Assembly: GCA_030147925.1 (NCBI GenBank)
Contig: JASBUK010000095.1
Coordinates: forward strand, 30,953 to 94,952
Length of the DNA stretch: 64,000 nucleotides
Direction: 5' to 3'
From: Trueperaceae bacterium
GTDB taxonomy: Bacteria > Deinococcota > Deinococci > Deinococcales > Trueperaceae
Shown: piece after piece, positions 17,448-25,996 of the stretch
Layout: each line of letters opens with the position of its first letter
How positions within the stretch are numbered: position 1 is the stretch's first letter
Translations under genes and position numbers: made by a program
The notes under the pieces: model-generated
Databases searched by the model: none
Seen by the model: the letters and a program-made list of their open reading frames with translations, nothing else
What the model was told of the DNA's origin: nothing

Positions 17448-18761
17448 ATGAGTAGTGAAACCGTCACAACCGATGCTAACCGTATCAAAGAAGTAACTCT
17501 GAGCCTGCTCCAGCGGGTCTTGCCTGAAAAACGCCCCTTCGCAGTAAGGCTTTGGGACGGCACCTTGCTGCCCGCCACGCTGCCGTCCATCACCGGCGAA
17601 CCGGCGACGACACTGGTGCTCAGGGACGAAACAACCCTGGGAGTGATGCTGCAACTGCCACTCGACCTCAACATGGGCGAAGCCTATCTGCGTGGCGAGG
17701 TCGAGATAGAAGGCAACATCGAGACTGTGTTCGGCCTGCTCGAGCAGGCCTCGCTGCGCCTTTCGCCACTTGACTGGATCGGGCTCGCCAAAGAGGCGAT
17801 GACGTTGCGACGCCGGCGTGACTCGTCCCCTAGCGCCCTGGCTGCCAAGATGAGCGGGCGTAAGCACTCCCGCGACCGTGACCGTCAAGCGATAACGCAT
17901 CACTACGACCTCTCCAACCGCTTCTATAAACTCTGGCTGGATGAGCGGATGGTCTACTCCTGTGGCTACTTTCCTGACGGGAACGAGACCTTGGACGAGG
18001 CGCAGGCGGCCAAACTCGATCTCATCTGCCGCAAGTTGCAACTTAAGCCCGGCGAACGGCTCCTAGACATCGGCTGCGGCTGGGGCGGTCTGGTCAGCTA
18101 CGCCGCCGAGCACTACGGGGTAAGCGCGCTGGGCGTGACCCTGTCCGAACGGCAGCTTGACCTGGCTCGAGCGCGCGTGCAGTCGGCGGGTCTGGCAGAC
18201 CGGGTCGAGCTGGCGCTGCAAGACTACCGCGACCTGTCGGGAACGTTCGACAAGATCGTCAGCGTCGGTATGGCCGAGCACGTGGGGGGCGTGAACTTGG
18301 CTGTCTATTTCCAAACAGCCTGGAACCATCTAAAACCAGACGGTCTCATGCTCAACCACGCCATTTCACAAGGACCAATTCGTTCCATGTCGGATAAGCG
18401 CATAATGTCCGGTGAATTTATGCGTCGCTACGTTTTCCCCGACGGCGAAATCATACCCGTCTGGCAGAGCCTGAAAGAGGCTGAAGCGGTGGGTTTTGAA
18501 CTGCGTGACGTGGAGGATTGGCGCGAGCATTACGCCAAGACCCTGCGCTGCTGGGTACAGAACCTCGAGACCTATTGGGACGACGCCGTGGCCGAGGTGG
18601 GGCTCGAGCGGGCCCGTTTGTGGCGGCTTTACTTGAGTGCTTGCGCCCACCAGTTCGCCTACGCTCGTCTCGCCGTGCATCAGGCGCTGCTCGCCAAACC
18701 TGGGCCGAACGGCCATGTCACCTTGCCCGCTTCCCGCGCCGGCCTCTACCACCGGGTTTAG
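17448..18761 (+). CDS. cfa: Cyclopropane-fatty-acyl-phospholipid synthase
   Basis: SAM-dependent enzyme that adds a methylene bridge to unsaturated acyl chains of membrane phospholipids. The 437-residue protein has an N-terminal lipid-binding domain (about 1-130), the HHYDLSNRFYKLWLDE motif (about 145-160), Y-S-C-G-Y-F, and the SAM-binding motif LLDIGCGWGGLVSYAAEHYG (about 205-224). SVGMAEHVG and YVFPDG follow. Base composition is mosaic: most of the gene (17500-18290 and 18500-18760) is clearly more GC-rich than its neighbours, but about 18295-18490 is not. This suggests transfer or partial gene conversion from a higher-GC relative. Three GCTCGAGC octamers are inside the gene. Confidence 0.95.
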   Translation: MSSETVTTDANRIKEVTLSLLQRVLPEKRPFAVRLWDGTLLPATLPSITGEPATTLVLRDETTLGVMLQLPLDLNMGEAYLRGEVEIEGNIETVFGLLEQASLRLSPLDWIGLAKEAMTLRRRRDSSPSALAAKMSGRKHSRDRDRQAITHHYDLSNRFYKLWLDERMVYSCGYFPDGNETLDEAQAAKLDLICRKLQLKPGERLLDIGCGWGGLVSYAAEHYGVSALGVTLSERQLDLARARVQSAGLADRVELALQDYRDLSGTFDKIVSVGMAEHVGGVNLAVYFQTAWNHLKPDGLMLNHAISQGPIRSMSDKRIMSGEFMRRYVFPDGEIIPVWQSLKEAEAVGFELRDVEDWREHYAKTLRCWVQNLETYWDDAVAEVGLERARLWRLYLSACAHQFAYARLAVHQALLAKPGPNGHVTLPASRAGLYHRV

Positions 18762-18938
18762 CTCGGGGGATTGAGGGTGCACTCGCTATCAAAAGATGTG
18801 CCCCAAGCTGCTCGGCTGCCATTTCGGTGGCTACTGAAGGCAGGTCCCACATTGCTATGTTGCGACAAGTGGATACAAGGCGTTTCTAAAATCATCCTGG
18901 CTTCGCTTAAGTCCCAGTTTGTAAGCCTGCAAAAAGTA

Positions 18939-18966
18939 TTGCTGAGAGCCTCTGTTAAGATAAAGT
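18939..18966 (+). promoter_or_regulatory. Likely sodA promoter
   Basis: TTGCTG (18939-18944), 16-bp spacer, TAAAGT (18961-18966), 44 bp upstream of the sodA start, which itself has a good SD (AAAGGGGAG). Confidence 0.5.
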
Positions 18967-19009
18967 CATGTCCCTTACGGACAGTTGTTTTTGAAAGGGG
19001 AGATGACCA

Positions 19010-19606
19010 ATGGCCTTTGAACTAGCTGATTTACCTTATGCATTTGATGCGCTCGAGCCGCATATTGATGCCCGCACCATGGAAATCCATCACGACAAGC
19101 ACCATGCCGGCTATACCGCCAAACTAAATGCTGCTGTAGCAGGCACCGACTTGGCTGCTATGAGCATCGAGGCAATCCTAGCGCTTGGCTTAGACAAACT
19201 GTCCACCGCCGTGCGCAACAACGGTGGCGGCTATGCCAATCACAACCTCTTTTGGGAAGTGATGAGCCCCAGCGGTGGCGGTGAACCCAGCGGCGAACTA
19301 GCTGCGGCCATAAACAGTGCCTTTGGCAGCTTTGCCAACTTCAAGGATGAGTTTTCCAACACGGCGGCAACCCGCTTTGGTTCAGGCTGGGCCTGGTTGG
19401 TAGTGAGTGGCAACCAGCTTGAAGTGTATAGCACCCCTAACCAGGACAGCCCGCTGATGGAAGGAAAAACGCCCATCTTAGGTCTGGATGTCTGGGAACA
19501 TGCCTACTACCTCAACTACCAAAACCGCCGCCCAGATTACATCAGCGCTTTTTGGAACGTCATCAACTGGAACAAAGTCGCAGAGAATTACGCGGCGGCC
19601 AAATAA
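19010..19606 (+). CDS. sodA: Superoxide dismutase (Mn/Fe)
   Basis: Converts superoxide to H2O2 and O2 in the cytoplasm. The 198-residue protein has the N-terminal domain with [17 protein letters not shown] (residues 24-40, first metal His), [11 protein letters not shown] (about 78-88, second His), and the C-terminal signature [15 protein letters not shown] (about 162-176) with the Asp and His ligands. The GGYANHN and [11 protein letters not shown] contexts are as in Mn-type enzymes of Deinococcus, but Mn versus Fe cannot be settled by eye. The gene appears monocistronic, with promoter at 18939-18966. It fits a stress theme with bshB1, hslO and the Nramp transporter. Confidence 0.97.
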   Translation: MAFELADLPYAFDALEPHIDARTMEIHHDKHHAGYTAKLNAAVAGTDLAAMSIEAILALGLDKLSTAVRNNGGGYANHNLFWEVMSPSGGGEPSGELAAAINSAFGSFANFKDEFSNTAATRFGSGWAWLVVSGNQLEVYSTPNQDSPLMEGKTPILGLDVWEHAYYLNYQNRRPDYISAFWNVINWNKVAENYAAAK

Positions 19607-19730
19607 ATAAAGAGCGTTCCGTTGGTGTTTATAGTTGTCAGTACCATCTAAGCAATGCCGACACAGTTGAGACTGAATCGCAAGTAGAAAATTAGGCAGT
19701 CAGTCTACTATCAAAGAGAATGAAACCGAC

Positions 19731-19786
19731 TATAATTAACTAAGTTTTTAGCGGCACTTTAGCGCAGGCTTATCCTGCGCTTTTTT
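19731..19786 (+). ncRNA. Short terminated transcription unit between sodA and comEA
   Basis: A perfect TATAAT (19731-19736) is followed 25 bp later by a strong intrinsic terminator (AGCGCAGG 19761-19768, CCTGCGCT 19774-19781, then six Ts). If both are used the RNA would be only about 44 nt. There is no clear -35. It may instead be the sodA terminator with a chance -10. Confidence 0.35.
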
Positions 19787-20078
19787 GTGCCCAGGTCATC
19801 AGTGGGCACAATTATTTTCTTATGCCAAATACGATTAATTCCCTCGCCTTAAAAGGAAAATGTGGAGTGAGCTTGGCTCCCCACTCCAGTCCTTGATCCT
19901 CCTTTTATAGAAAAAGAGGAATTCCTACTAACTACAAACCACCCACTTCGCTCTGACGCAACAGTCGTTACGGTATTTCTCTTGCTGACCGGACTTTCTT
20001 GTCTGTTGGGCCTCCTGTAAGACGTCCCGAAAATGGTTGCTAAAATGGGCGACACTCTCGTTTAAACAAAATCAGTAT
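19787..20078. other. Intergenic region upstream of comEA
   Basis: About 290 bp. It holds an imperfect inverted repeat TGGAGTG/CACTCCA (about 19861-19888) whose minus-strand reading is followed by a T-rich tract, but no minus-strand gene ends here. No other feature recognised. Confidence 0.4.
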
Positions 20079-20090
20079 TAAACTGGCTTC

Positions 20091-20588
20091 ATGAGTCAAC
20101 GCGAAGCGCTCTTAACCTGGGGACTCATAATTCTTAGCGGTACGCTGGTCTTAGTCAACCTGCTGCCCCGTGTAAGCGTGCAGCGCAGTTCTGTAGAACG
20201 CATCCAACCCAATATCACAGTCTCGATATCAGGGGCTATAAAATCACCGGGTGTCTATGAATTGGCTTGGGGCGCTAAGCTCAACGACCTGGTCGAACTG
20301 GCCGGCGGCCTCTCCCCTGCCGCTGAACTGACACTTGTCAATCTGGCTGACCCTCTTGACATGGGTGAGACCGTCGTCATTCCTTATCGGCGTACCGGCG
20401 GCGGCGATGACCGCATCAGCCTAAACAGCGCCACAGTTAGTGAACTTGACAGCTTACCGGGAATCGGCCCGGCGCTGGCCCGACGAATTATGGCGAGGCG
20501 TCCTTATTCCAATATTGAGGATTTGCAAAAAGTTTCCGGCATAGGCCCAGCCAGCTTAGAAAAGCTGCGGCCTTTAGTAAGGCCATGA
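20091..20588 (+). CDS. comEA: ComEA-like DNA-binding protein (SLBB + helix-hairpin-helix)
   Basis: Membrane-anchored DNA receptor for natural transformation. The 165-residue protein has one N-terminal membrane segment (residues 7-25), an SLBB domain (about 40-105, VSISGAIKSPGVYELAWGAK), and a C-terminal tandem helix-hairpin-helix (about 110-165; LDSLPGIGPALARRIMARR, then KVSGIGPASLEKL). The start ATG has no SD; TAAACT lies 6 nt upstream, the leaderless pattern seen for several genes here. It overlaps comEC by 4 bp (ATGA), so they are one operon for DNA uptake, as in Deinococcus and Thermus. Confidence 0.93.
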   Translation: MSQREALLTWGLIILSGTLVLVNLLPRVSVQRSSVERIQPNITVSISGAIKSPGVYELAWGAKLNDLVELAGGLSPAAELTLVNLADPLDMGETVVIPYRRTGGGDDRISLNSATVSELDSLPGIGPALARRIMARRPYSNIEDLQKVSGIGPASLEKLRPLVRP

Positions 20589-22792
20589 AATCTAATAGCC
20601 AAGCGCTTCCGACCCCTGGTTTTATCCCCTGGTCGATTCCAGCGGCAATATTTTTCGGCCTGGGTATTGTCATGGCCGTATTGGGTCTGCCCTGGTGGCT
20701 CAGTTTGCTGAGCCTGGGGGTCTTGCCTTTTGCCTGGCGGCCTAAAGGACTCAACTGGCTGCTGCTCACAGCGCTGCTGTTACCACTGGGTTTCGCCCGT
20801 TACCAGCTGTGGGAAGGTCGTCCCAACCCCATAACTCCGCTGCTGGGTCAAACGCGCACCGTTTCGGGTTTCAGCGACGGGCGCTACTTGCGCTTAGATG
20901 AGCCCAAGGGCGTACGCGTAGCAATCTCCCCGCGCGCGGCTGTGCCCCCAGGCCGGGTGAGCCTAAGCGGCAGTTTTGCCCAAGCAAACGGCAAACGCAA
21001 CCCCGGCGGCTTTGACTATCAGGACTACTTAACAAAACGCGGCGTAGCGGGGCAGTTTCTGGTTGACGAAGTGTTGAGCAGCGACACGACGAAACCCAGC
21101 TTAAAAGAACGGCTGCGCTTAGGGGCCATAGCTGGCCTTAGCGAACGTTCTGCGGCCCTAATGCAAGCCATGACTCTGGGCATCAGAGATGACTTAGGTG
21201 ACTTGCGAGAGATATTTGCCGCTTCCGGCTTAGCGCATATCCTGGCTTTATCGGGGCTTCATGTCGGTATTTTGATGGCCGTACTGGGCGTGGCGCTGCG
21301 TTTTCTGGGGCTGCTGCGCTATCCCATAATGATCTTGCTTCTATTTGGCTTTGTACTTTTGGTGGGAGCCAGCCCCAGCGTGCTGCGGGCCGCGGCCATG
21401 GTTGCCGCCGCGCTGCTATCGCTGTGGTTGGGCAGCGGACGCATCGAGCCCTGGCCCGCGCTGGCATTGGCCGCGTTAATCACTCTGAGCTGGAATCCTT
21501 CGTTTTTACTAGACCTCTCGTTCCAGCTTTCCTATCTGGCGGTGGGTGGTATTTTGCTCTTTACTCCGCCCTTAATGAAACGTTTTTTTGCCAACAGTCA
21601 TCAAAAACTCAAGTGGTGGCACTGGCGCACGCTGCTTATCGGCAGCATGGTGGTAAGCGCCTCGGCGCAGGCACTTAGTCTGCCGCTAGTGGCCAGCACT
21701 TTTGGCAATGTGCCACTTTTAAGTCCCGTTGTCAATATCGTGGCTATTCCGCTGGCCAGCTTGTTGGTGCCGCTGGGTTTCTTGGCGGCCCTTTTGGGTT
21801 TGGTATCGACTGCGTTGGCTGGACTGGTCAATCTTTTTACGGGATTTTTTGCCAATATGCTGCTGGGCTTAGCCCAACTGGGCTCGAGCTGGCCGAGTTT
21901 GCCCTGGGGTGAAATTTCTGTTTATGGCTATGCTTTTTATGCCATTGCCATGCTGGCGCTGGCTTTGTCTGCCTGGGGCTATCTGCGGCTCTGGCGTAGC
22001 CTGCTGATAGTAAACGTTACGCTGCTCAGCTCTATGCTAACAGTGGCAGAAAATCAGCCACCGGAGATTGTTTTTTTAGATGTGGGTCAGGGCGACAGCA
22101 CCCTTATTCGTTTACCTGGTCGCATTGAAATTTTAATTGATGGCGGCGGTAGCCCCTTTTCGGATTTTGATGTGGGGGCACAAACGGTAGTACCCGCCCT
22201 AAGGGCGCTAGGTGTGGACGAGCTCGAGCTGGTCATAGCCAGTCATCCTGATACCGATCACGTCGAGGGTCTAATCAGCGTGCTTAAACTCATGCCGGTA
22301 AGACGGCTTGTTGTTGGCGTTCCCAAACCCGGCGACAGCGTATTTGACAAGCTAATGGCTGCCGCCGAAAGAAACCGGGTACCGGTGGAAGCAGTTCTGC
22401 GTGGTGAAAGTTTAAAGCTGGGCAATGCCCGCTTGGATATTCTCAACCCACCCCGCGAAGCCTATGCCGATGACAACGACAATTCCGTTGCCTTTGTGCT
22501 TAATATAGATGAAGTTCCCAAGGCTCTATTGCTGGGAGATATCTCGACAGAGGTAGAAGCCGAGCTGGCCTTTCCCGATGTTGACGTGCTCTTAGCCGGA
22601 CATCATGGCTCGCGCTTTTCGACTTCGGAAGCGCTGCTAAGAGCCGCTCAGCCCGAACAGGTGGTTTTGTCCTATGGCCTCAACAACTACGGCCACCCCA
22701 ACCCGGACGTAGTAGCACGCATAAAAAGCAGCGGGGCAAGCTTGCGCGAGACTTACCGTGAAGGGGCAGTGCGTATTTCGCTGGCTCGCTAA
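20585..22792 (+). CDS. comEC: DNA internalisation channel ComEC/Rec2
   Basis: Inner-membrane channel that passes single-stranded DNA into the cell. The 735-residue protein begins with several hydrophobic helices (about residues 12-70), then an OB-like domain (DUF4131, about 80-150), the Competence domain ([18 protein letters not shown] near residue 215, and repeated membrane segments to about 475), and a C-terminal metallo-beta-lactamase domain ([14 protein letters not shown], then [13 protein letters not shown], and [13 protein letters not shown]). All metal-binding motifs of the nuclease-like domain look intact. It follows comEA with a 4-bp overlap. Confidence 0.95.
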   Translation: MKSNSQALPTPGFIPWSIPAAIFFGLGIVMAVLGLPWWLSLLSLGVLPFAWRPKGLNWLLLTALLLPLGFARYQLWEGRPNPITPLLGQTRTVSGFSDGRYLRLDEPKGVRVAISPRAAVPPGRVSLSGSFAQANGKRNPGGFDYQDYLTKRGVAGQFLVDEVLSSDTTKPSLKERLRLGAIAGLSERSAALMQAMTLGIRDDLGDLREIFAASGLAHILALSGLHVGILMAVLGVALRFLGLLRYPIMILLLFGFVLLVGASPSVLRAAAMVAAALLSLWLGSGRIEPWPALALAALITLSWNPSFLLDLSFQLSYLAVGGILLFTPPLMKRFFANSHQKLKWWHWRTLLIGSMVVSASAQALSLPLVASTFGNVPLLSPVVNIVAIPLASLLVPLGFLAALLGLVSTALAGLVNLFTGFFANMLLGLAQLGSSWPSLPWGEISVYGYAFYAIAMLALALSAWGYLRLWRSLLIVNVTLLSSMLTVAENQPPEIVFLDVGQGDSTLIRLPGRIEILIDGGGSPFSDFDVGAQTVVPALRALGVDELELVIASHPDTDHVEGLISVLKLMPVRRLVVGVPKPGDSVFDKLMAAAERNRVPVEAVLRGESLKLGNARLDILNPPREAYADDNDNSVAFVLNIDEVPKALLLGDISTEVEAELAFPDVDVLLAGHHGSRFSTSEALLRAAQPEQVVLSYGLNNYGHPNPDVVARIKSSGASLRETYREGAVRISLAR

Positions 22793-22917
22793 AACCAAAG
22801 CTGACAAGGCTTTTGGGGATTGGGGAGAGAGGGTTGAGTTTTGCTTATCAATCCCTCGTTATTTTTTATAGTCATGATTTAGACGATAAAACTCTCTAGT
22901 GTGTTAAATTATTAACA

Positions 22918-23667
22918 ATGCTGACACCCGTGCGCATCCTTTCGGACAATGGTCCGATGCGCGTTGAACTGGCGCGCTGGCAAAACCAACTGGTAGTGGT
23001 CAAACGACTCCGGTCAGGTTCGCCACTGTTAGAGCAGCGCCTTGAGCGCGAAGCCGCCGTGGTTAAAAAGCTCAAACACGAGAACATCATTCCCTTATTG
23101 GCAACCGAGGGAGAAAGCCTTATTTATGCTTATTGCGCCGGAGTATCTTTAGCAGATGCACTCTCAGGAGGTGCGCTTAGGCTCGAGCGGGCCGTCAGGA
23201 TTGTCAGCGATGTATTAAGGGCACTGGATTATGCTCACAACTTAGGGGTAATTCATTTCGATGTCAAACCGGCTAATATCATCATCAAAGGAGAGCAAGC
23301 CCTGCTGACCGATTTTGGTTTTGCCAAAGATTTAGGGCTCACCGCCATCACCACACCCGGCATGTTTTTGGGCACACCGAATTATATGGCCCCAGAACAG
23401 TTTCAGGGTAAACGCGATGATCCGCGCAGCGACCTCTACTCGGCTGCCGCCGTACTTTATCACATGCTGACAGGCGCACCACCTTATGGCAACCAGGTCT
23501 TGCGTTTTTTAGCCGGTGATACGCGTCTAAAGCTCGATCCCCTGCCTGCTAGCGCCACTCCGCTTGTCGGGGTGATAAGCACCGCCCTATCACGCTCACC
23601 AGAGGCGCGTTTCGATTCTGCCGCCGACATGCTCTCGGCGCTTAAGCACGCTTATGATCTCGCATGA
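22918..23667 (+). CDS. Small Ser/Thr protein kinase
   Basis: A Hanks-type kinase domain of 249 residues with no other domain and no membrane segment. The ATP Lys is in VVVKRL (about residue 25), the catalytic loop is VIHFDVKPANIII (about 115-127; HFD in place of HRD), the Mg loop is LTDFGFAKD, and APE is MAPEQ. The Gly-rich loop is poorly conserved. Active-site Asp, Lys and Asn are present, so it is probably active. No SD; TAAATT lies 7 nt before ATG 22918. It overlaps holA by 4 bp, so it is expressed with the clamp-loader subunit; a link between the two is inferred only. Confidence 0.9.
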   Translation: MLTPVRILSDNGPMRVELARWQNQLVVVKRLRSGSPLLEQRLEREAAVVKKLKHENIIPLLATEGESLIYAYCAGVSLADALSGGALRLERAVRIVSDVLRALDYAHNLGVIHFDVKPANIIIKGEQALLTDFGFAKDLGLTAITTPGMFLGTPNYMAPEQFQGKRDDPRSDLYSAAAVLYHMLTGAPPYGNQVLRFLAGDTRLKLDPLPASATPLVGVISTALSRSPEARFDSAADMLSALKHAYDLA

Positions 23668-24605
23668 TCTTAGCCTTTAGCGGCGATCCGTTTTTAGCCA
23701 CCCGGGCGGCTCGCCGGGCTTTACAAAGCCGGGGCTTTCGCAACGGCGAATTCACCGAACTAGCTGAAGGCTTAAATGCCGAACAAGTCGCCCAGTTAGC
23801 CACCCAGACCGGTTTGTTCGGCCAGGTAGCCCTGCTGCTGGATTTTGATGCTGCTTTTAAGGGTCAGGCAGGTGTAAAACCCCGCAACGATACCATCAAG
23901 ACCCTAGAATCCGTTCCCCCGGAAAGTCTGATAGTCATCATCGACCTGTCAGCCACCGCGTCAAGACAAAAAACCTATAAGCAGCTAGGGGAACACAACC
24001 ACCTGCCCACCCCACGTTTCAATGCCCTGAGTAACTGGATACGCCAAGAGTTGACCGACGCAGGTCTGCGCTTTGAAAAAGACGTGCCGGAAACACTCGC
24101 CGACTTATTTGGTGAAGACTTACCCGGCATTGCCGCTGAAATTCAAAAGCTGGCTGTATTAGACGAAATGCTCTCCAACGAACGCGTGAGGATTATTGCC
24201 AACCGACCAGCCGCCCGTGACGCCTTTAATCTGATTGAAGCTACCGCCAAAGCTAACGCCAAAGAAGCGCTGCTGATCTGCCAAAGCCTGCTAGCCCAGG
24301 GCGAAGCTCCGGCTCGTATCCTGGGTGCGCTTAGCTGGCAGTACAACTTAGTGGCTCGCTGCGTAGGGCTTAAAGAGGGGCGGGCCAAAGTAGATGCCGG
24401 TTTGATAGCGCAAACCCTTAAGATCAAACCGTTTGTGGCCCAAAAAGCCCTTGGCTTGGCCAAAGACCTTGACGAAAAAGGCTTAAAACTTGTGCTAAAC
24501 GCCATTCTCGAAGCTGATGTAGCCATGAAAACGGGTAAGGACGAAGTCTGGGCGCTGGAGTCACTGGCGCTTAAACTGGCCTCGCTTTTTCAAAAAACCC
24601 CCTAA
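23664..24605 (+). CDS. holA: DNA polymerase III subunit delta
   Basis: Clamp-loader subunit that opens the beta sliding clamp. The 313-residue protein has a weak AAA-like N-terminal part (AFSGDPFLATRAARRAL, then LLDFDAAF), the lid domain, and the C-terminal collar helices (about 205-310; ALLICQSLLAQGEAPARILG, and TGKDEVWALESLALKLASL). The absence of a P-loop is normal for delta. The position directly after comEA-comEC is frequent in bacteria (comEC-holA), here with a kinase inserted. Its last codons overlap the convergent VOC gene by 4 bp. Confidence 0.93.
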   Translation: MILAFSGDPFLATRAARRALQSRGFRNGEFTELAEGLNAEQVAQLATQTGLFGQVALLLDFDAAFKGQAGVKPRNDTIKTLESVPPESLIVIIDLSATASRQKTYKQLGEHNHLPTPRFNALSNWIRQELTDAGLRFEKDVPETLADLFGEDLPGIAAEIQKLAVLDEMLSNERVRIIANRPAARDAFNLIEATAKANAKEALLICQSLLAQGEAPARILGALSWQYNLVARCVGLKEGRAKVDAGLIAQTLKIKPFVAQKALGLAKDLDEKGLKLVLNAILEADVAMKTGKDEVWALESLALKLASLFQKTP

Positions 24606-25021
24606 ATTATCGCCCCGTCATAACAAACCCACTCGATGGTATTGCCCTCCGGATCGTCAAGGTAGAGACTGCGCCAGTGTACCCAGGCATGCTCGGCAGT
24701 TCGCACTTGCATACCAAGCTGCTCTAAGCGGCGTATTTCGGGTTCGTATTCGGCTGAGTCAATGGCAAAGGCAATATGATCAACGGTGGTTTTTTCCGGG
24801 TTTAAGCCTTTGTAGTTGGGGTCCTTTGAACGATCAAACAAGGCCAAAATTTGGGTGTGTCCGGCGTATCCTTCGGCAATCTCAAAAAATACGCTGTCGG
24901 GAAATCGCTTTAACAGCTCCAGTCCAACTACTTCCTGATAAAACTCCTGCATTACCGATAAGTTGTTTACACGCAAGGCAATTTCGCCCAGGGTCTTAAT
25001 GGCTCGTTTCTGTTTAGTCAT
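24602..25021 (-). CDS. VOC (glyoxalase-like) family protein
   Basis: A small metal-binding betaalphabetabetabeta protein of about 139 residues. The start is ATG 25021 because TTGGAGGG lies 4-11 nt upstream; an upstream in-frame ATG (25090) has none. It contains LGEIALRVNNLSVMQEFYQE (first module), VDHIAFAIDSAEYEPEIRRL (second), and DDPEGNTIEWVCYD at the end, where the Glu is a typical metal ligand. Reaction unknown: glyoxalase, dioxygenase or fosfomycin-type activities are all possible. It converges with holA and overlaps it by 4 bp. Confidence 0.88.
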   Translation of the reverse strand: MTKQKRAIKTLGEIALRVNNLSVMQEFYQEVVGLELLKRFPDSVFFEIAEGYAGHTQILALFDRSKDPNYKGLNPEKTTVDHIAFAIDSAEYEPEIRRLEQLGMQVRTAEHAWVHWRSLYLDDPEGNTIEWVCYDGAII

Positions 25022-25157
25022 AAATCCCTCCAATTGTGATAGCAAGGGGTTGCCAACCCCTTTTTGTCGTGGGGTTTGTAGGACACTCAAACGGAATCAG
25101 TCTCAATCAAATCATAGAGCCTGGGATTTGGTGGTGTACCACAAGTAGTGGGTAGTT

Positions 25158-25191
25158 TGTGGGGAGTGGAAAGTTTTTTCCACTCCCCACA
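25158..25191. repeat. Perfect 15-bp inverted repeat
   Basis: TGTGGGGAGTGGAAA (25158-25172) and its exact complement TTTCCACTCCCCACA (25177-25191) around a 4-nt loop. It lies between the divergent VOC and vapB genes. Base usage (GTGG, AGTGG) is like the ends of the dispersed repeat family. Could be a terminator-like or mobile-element relic. Confidence 0.8.
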
Positions 25192-25240
25192 CAATTTTGG
25201 ACAACCGTGGGGATTTGGAGTTTACAAAATCTAAGTAATA

Positions 25241-25268
25241 TTCCACCATAATGCTATAATTCCACCAT
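25241..25268 (+). promoter_or_regulatory. vapBC leaderless promoter with direct-repeat operator
   Basis: TGCTATAAT (25252-25260) is an extended -10; the vapB ATG starts 6 nt after it, so the RNA would have almost no 5' leader. TTCCACCAT is repeated at 25241-25249 and 25260-25268, flanking the -10 box at 19-bp spacing, a good position for binding by the VapBC complex. Confidence 0.65.
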
Positions 25269-25536
25269 GCCCCTAAATATCAAAAACCCAGAGGTTGAAA
25301 AGCTGATCAACGAAGTGGTTGCGATAACCGGTGAAAGCAAAACAGAAGCGGTTAAAAAGGCCTTACTGGATCGCAAAGCCAAATTAAGCCTACGAGTCAC
25401 TGAACCCAGAGAAGAACGCCTCTTAAGATTCCTAAAAGAAGAAGTCTGGCCACAAGTGCCAGAGCATTTATTGGGCAAGGGTATCTCTCAGGATGAGCAA
25501 GACGAGATTTTAGGATTTGGGCCTGAGGGGATATGA
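25267..25536 (+). CDS. vapB: VapB-type antitoxin
   Basis: The 89-residue antitoxin of a type II pair. Its N-terminus (MPLNIKNPEVEKLINEVVAI) and TGESKTEAVKKALLDR resemble Rv0623-type VapB antitoxins (ribbon-helix-helix DNA-binding part, residues 1-40), and the acidic C-terminal part (about 45-89) would wrap the toxin. It overlaps vapC by 4 bp (ATGA), the normal arrangement. The promoter is leaderless with direct repeats. Confidence 0.88.
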   Translation: MPLNIKNPEVEKLINEVVAITGESKTEAVKKALLDRKAKLSLRVTEPREERLLRFLKEEVWPQVPEHLLGKGISQDEQDEILGFGPEGI

Positions 25537-25922
25537 TTCTAGACACCTCTGCAGTTCTGGCGATTCTATTTAAAGAAGCAGAAGCGAAACCTTTAGCAAG
25601 AATAGTGGCTGAGTCAAGTTCGGTAGCTATTGCTGGGCCAACCTTGGTAGAAACAGGCATTGTACTTGGTTCTCAACTAGACTTTAGAATTACCTTGTTA
25701 CATCGTTTTTTGCAGGAAGCCCAGGTAAGCATTGTGCCGTTTGGCGAACCGCATTGGCAGATGGCCGTCTCCGCTTATGAGCGCTATGGCAAAGGTCGGC
25801 ACCCGGCTGGTCTCAATTTTGGAGATTGTTTTTCCTATGCTGCGGCCAAGCTCTTCAAGCAGGCTTTGCTCTGTAAAGGACATGATTTTAGTCAAACGGA
25901 TTTAGTGTTGGTGGAGTATTAG
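25533..25922 (+). CDS. vapC: VapC toxin, PIN-domain ribonuclease
   Basis: A 129-residue PIN-domain RNase. It begins MILDTSAVLAILFKEAEAK with the first catalytic Asp at residue 4; the second acidic site is in GPTLVETGIVLG, and the third is in LNFGDCFSYAAAKL (the Asp in NFGD), with a further Asp near the end (GHDFSQTDL). All are intact, so the toxin is likely active against tRNA or rRNA when VapB is lost. It is the second gene of the pair. Confidence 0.92.
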   Translation: MILDTSAVLAILFKEAEAKPLARIVAESSSVAIAGPTLVETGIVLGSQLDFRITLLHRFLQEAQVSIVPFGEPHWQMAVSAYERYGKGRHPAGLNFGDCFSYAAAKLFKQALLCKGHDFSQTDLVLVEY

Positions 25923-25996
25923 GGGTTTACTGGTGTCCGGTCTGCAGCCAATTGGTTACAGAAAACTACAACACCGCAAAGCTAAAGTCATGAGTT

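Noticed and set aside
19849..20055. 68-aa minus-strand frame upstream of comEA
   Set aside because: No SD, Ser/Arg/Thr-rich composition typical of chance frames, overlaps an inverted repeat.
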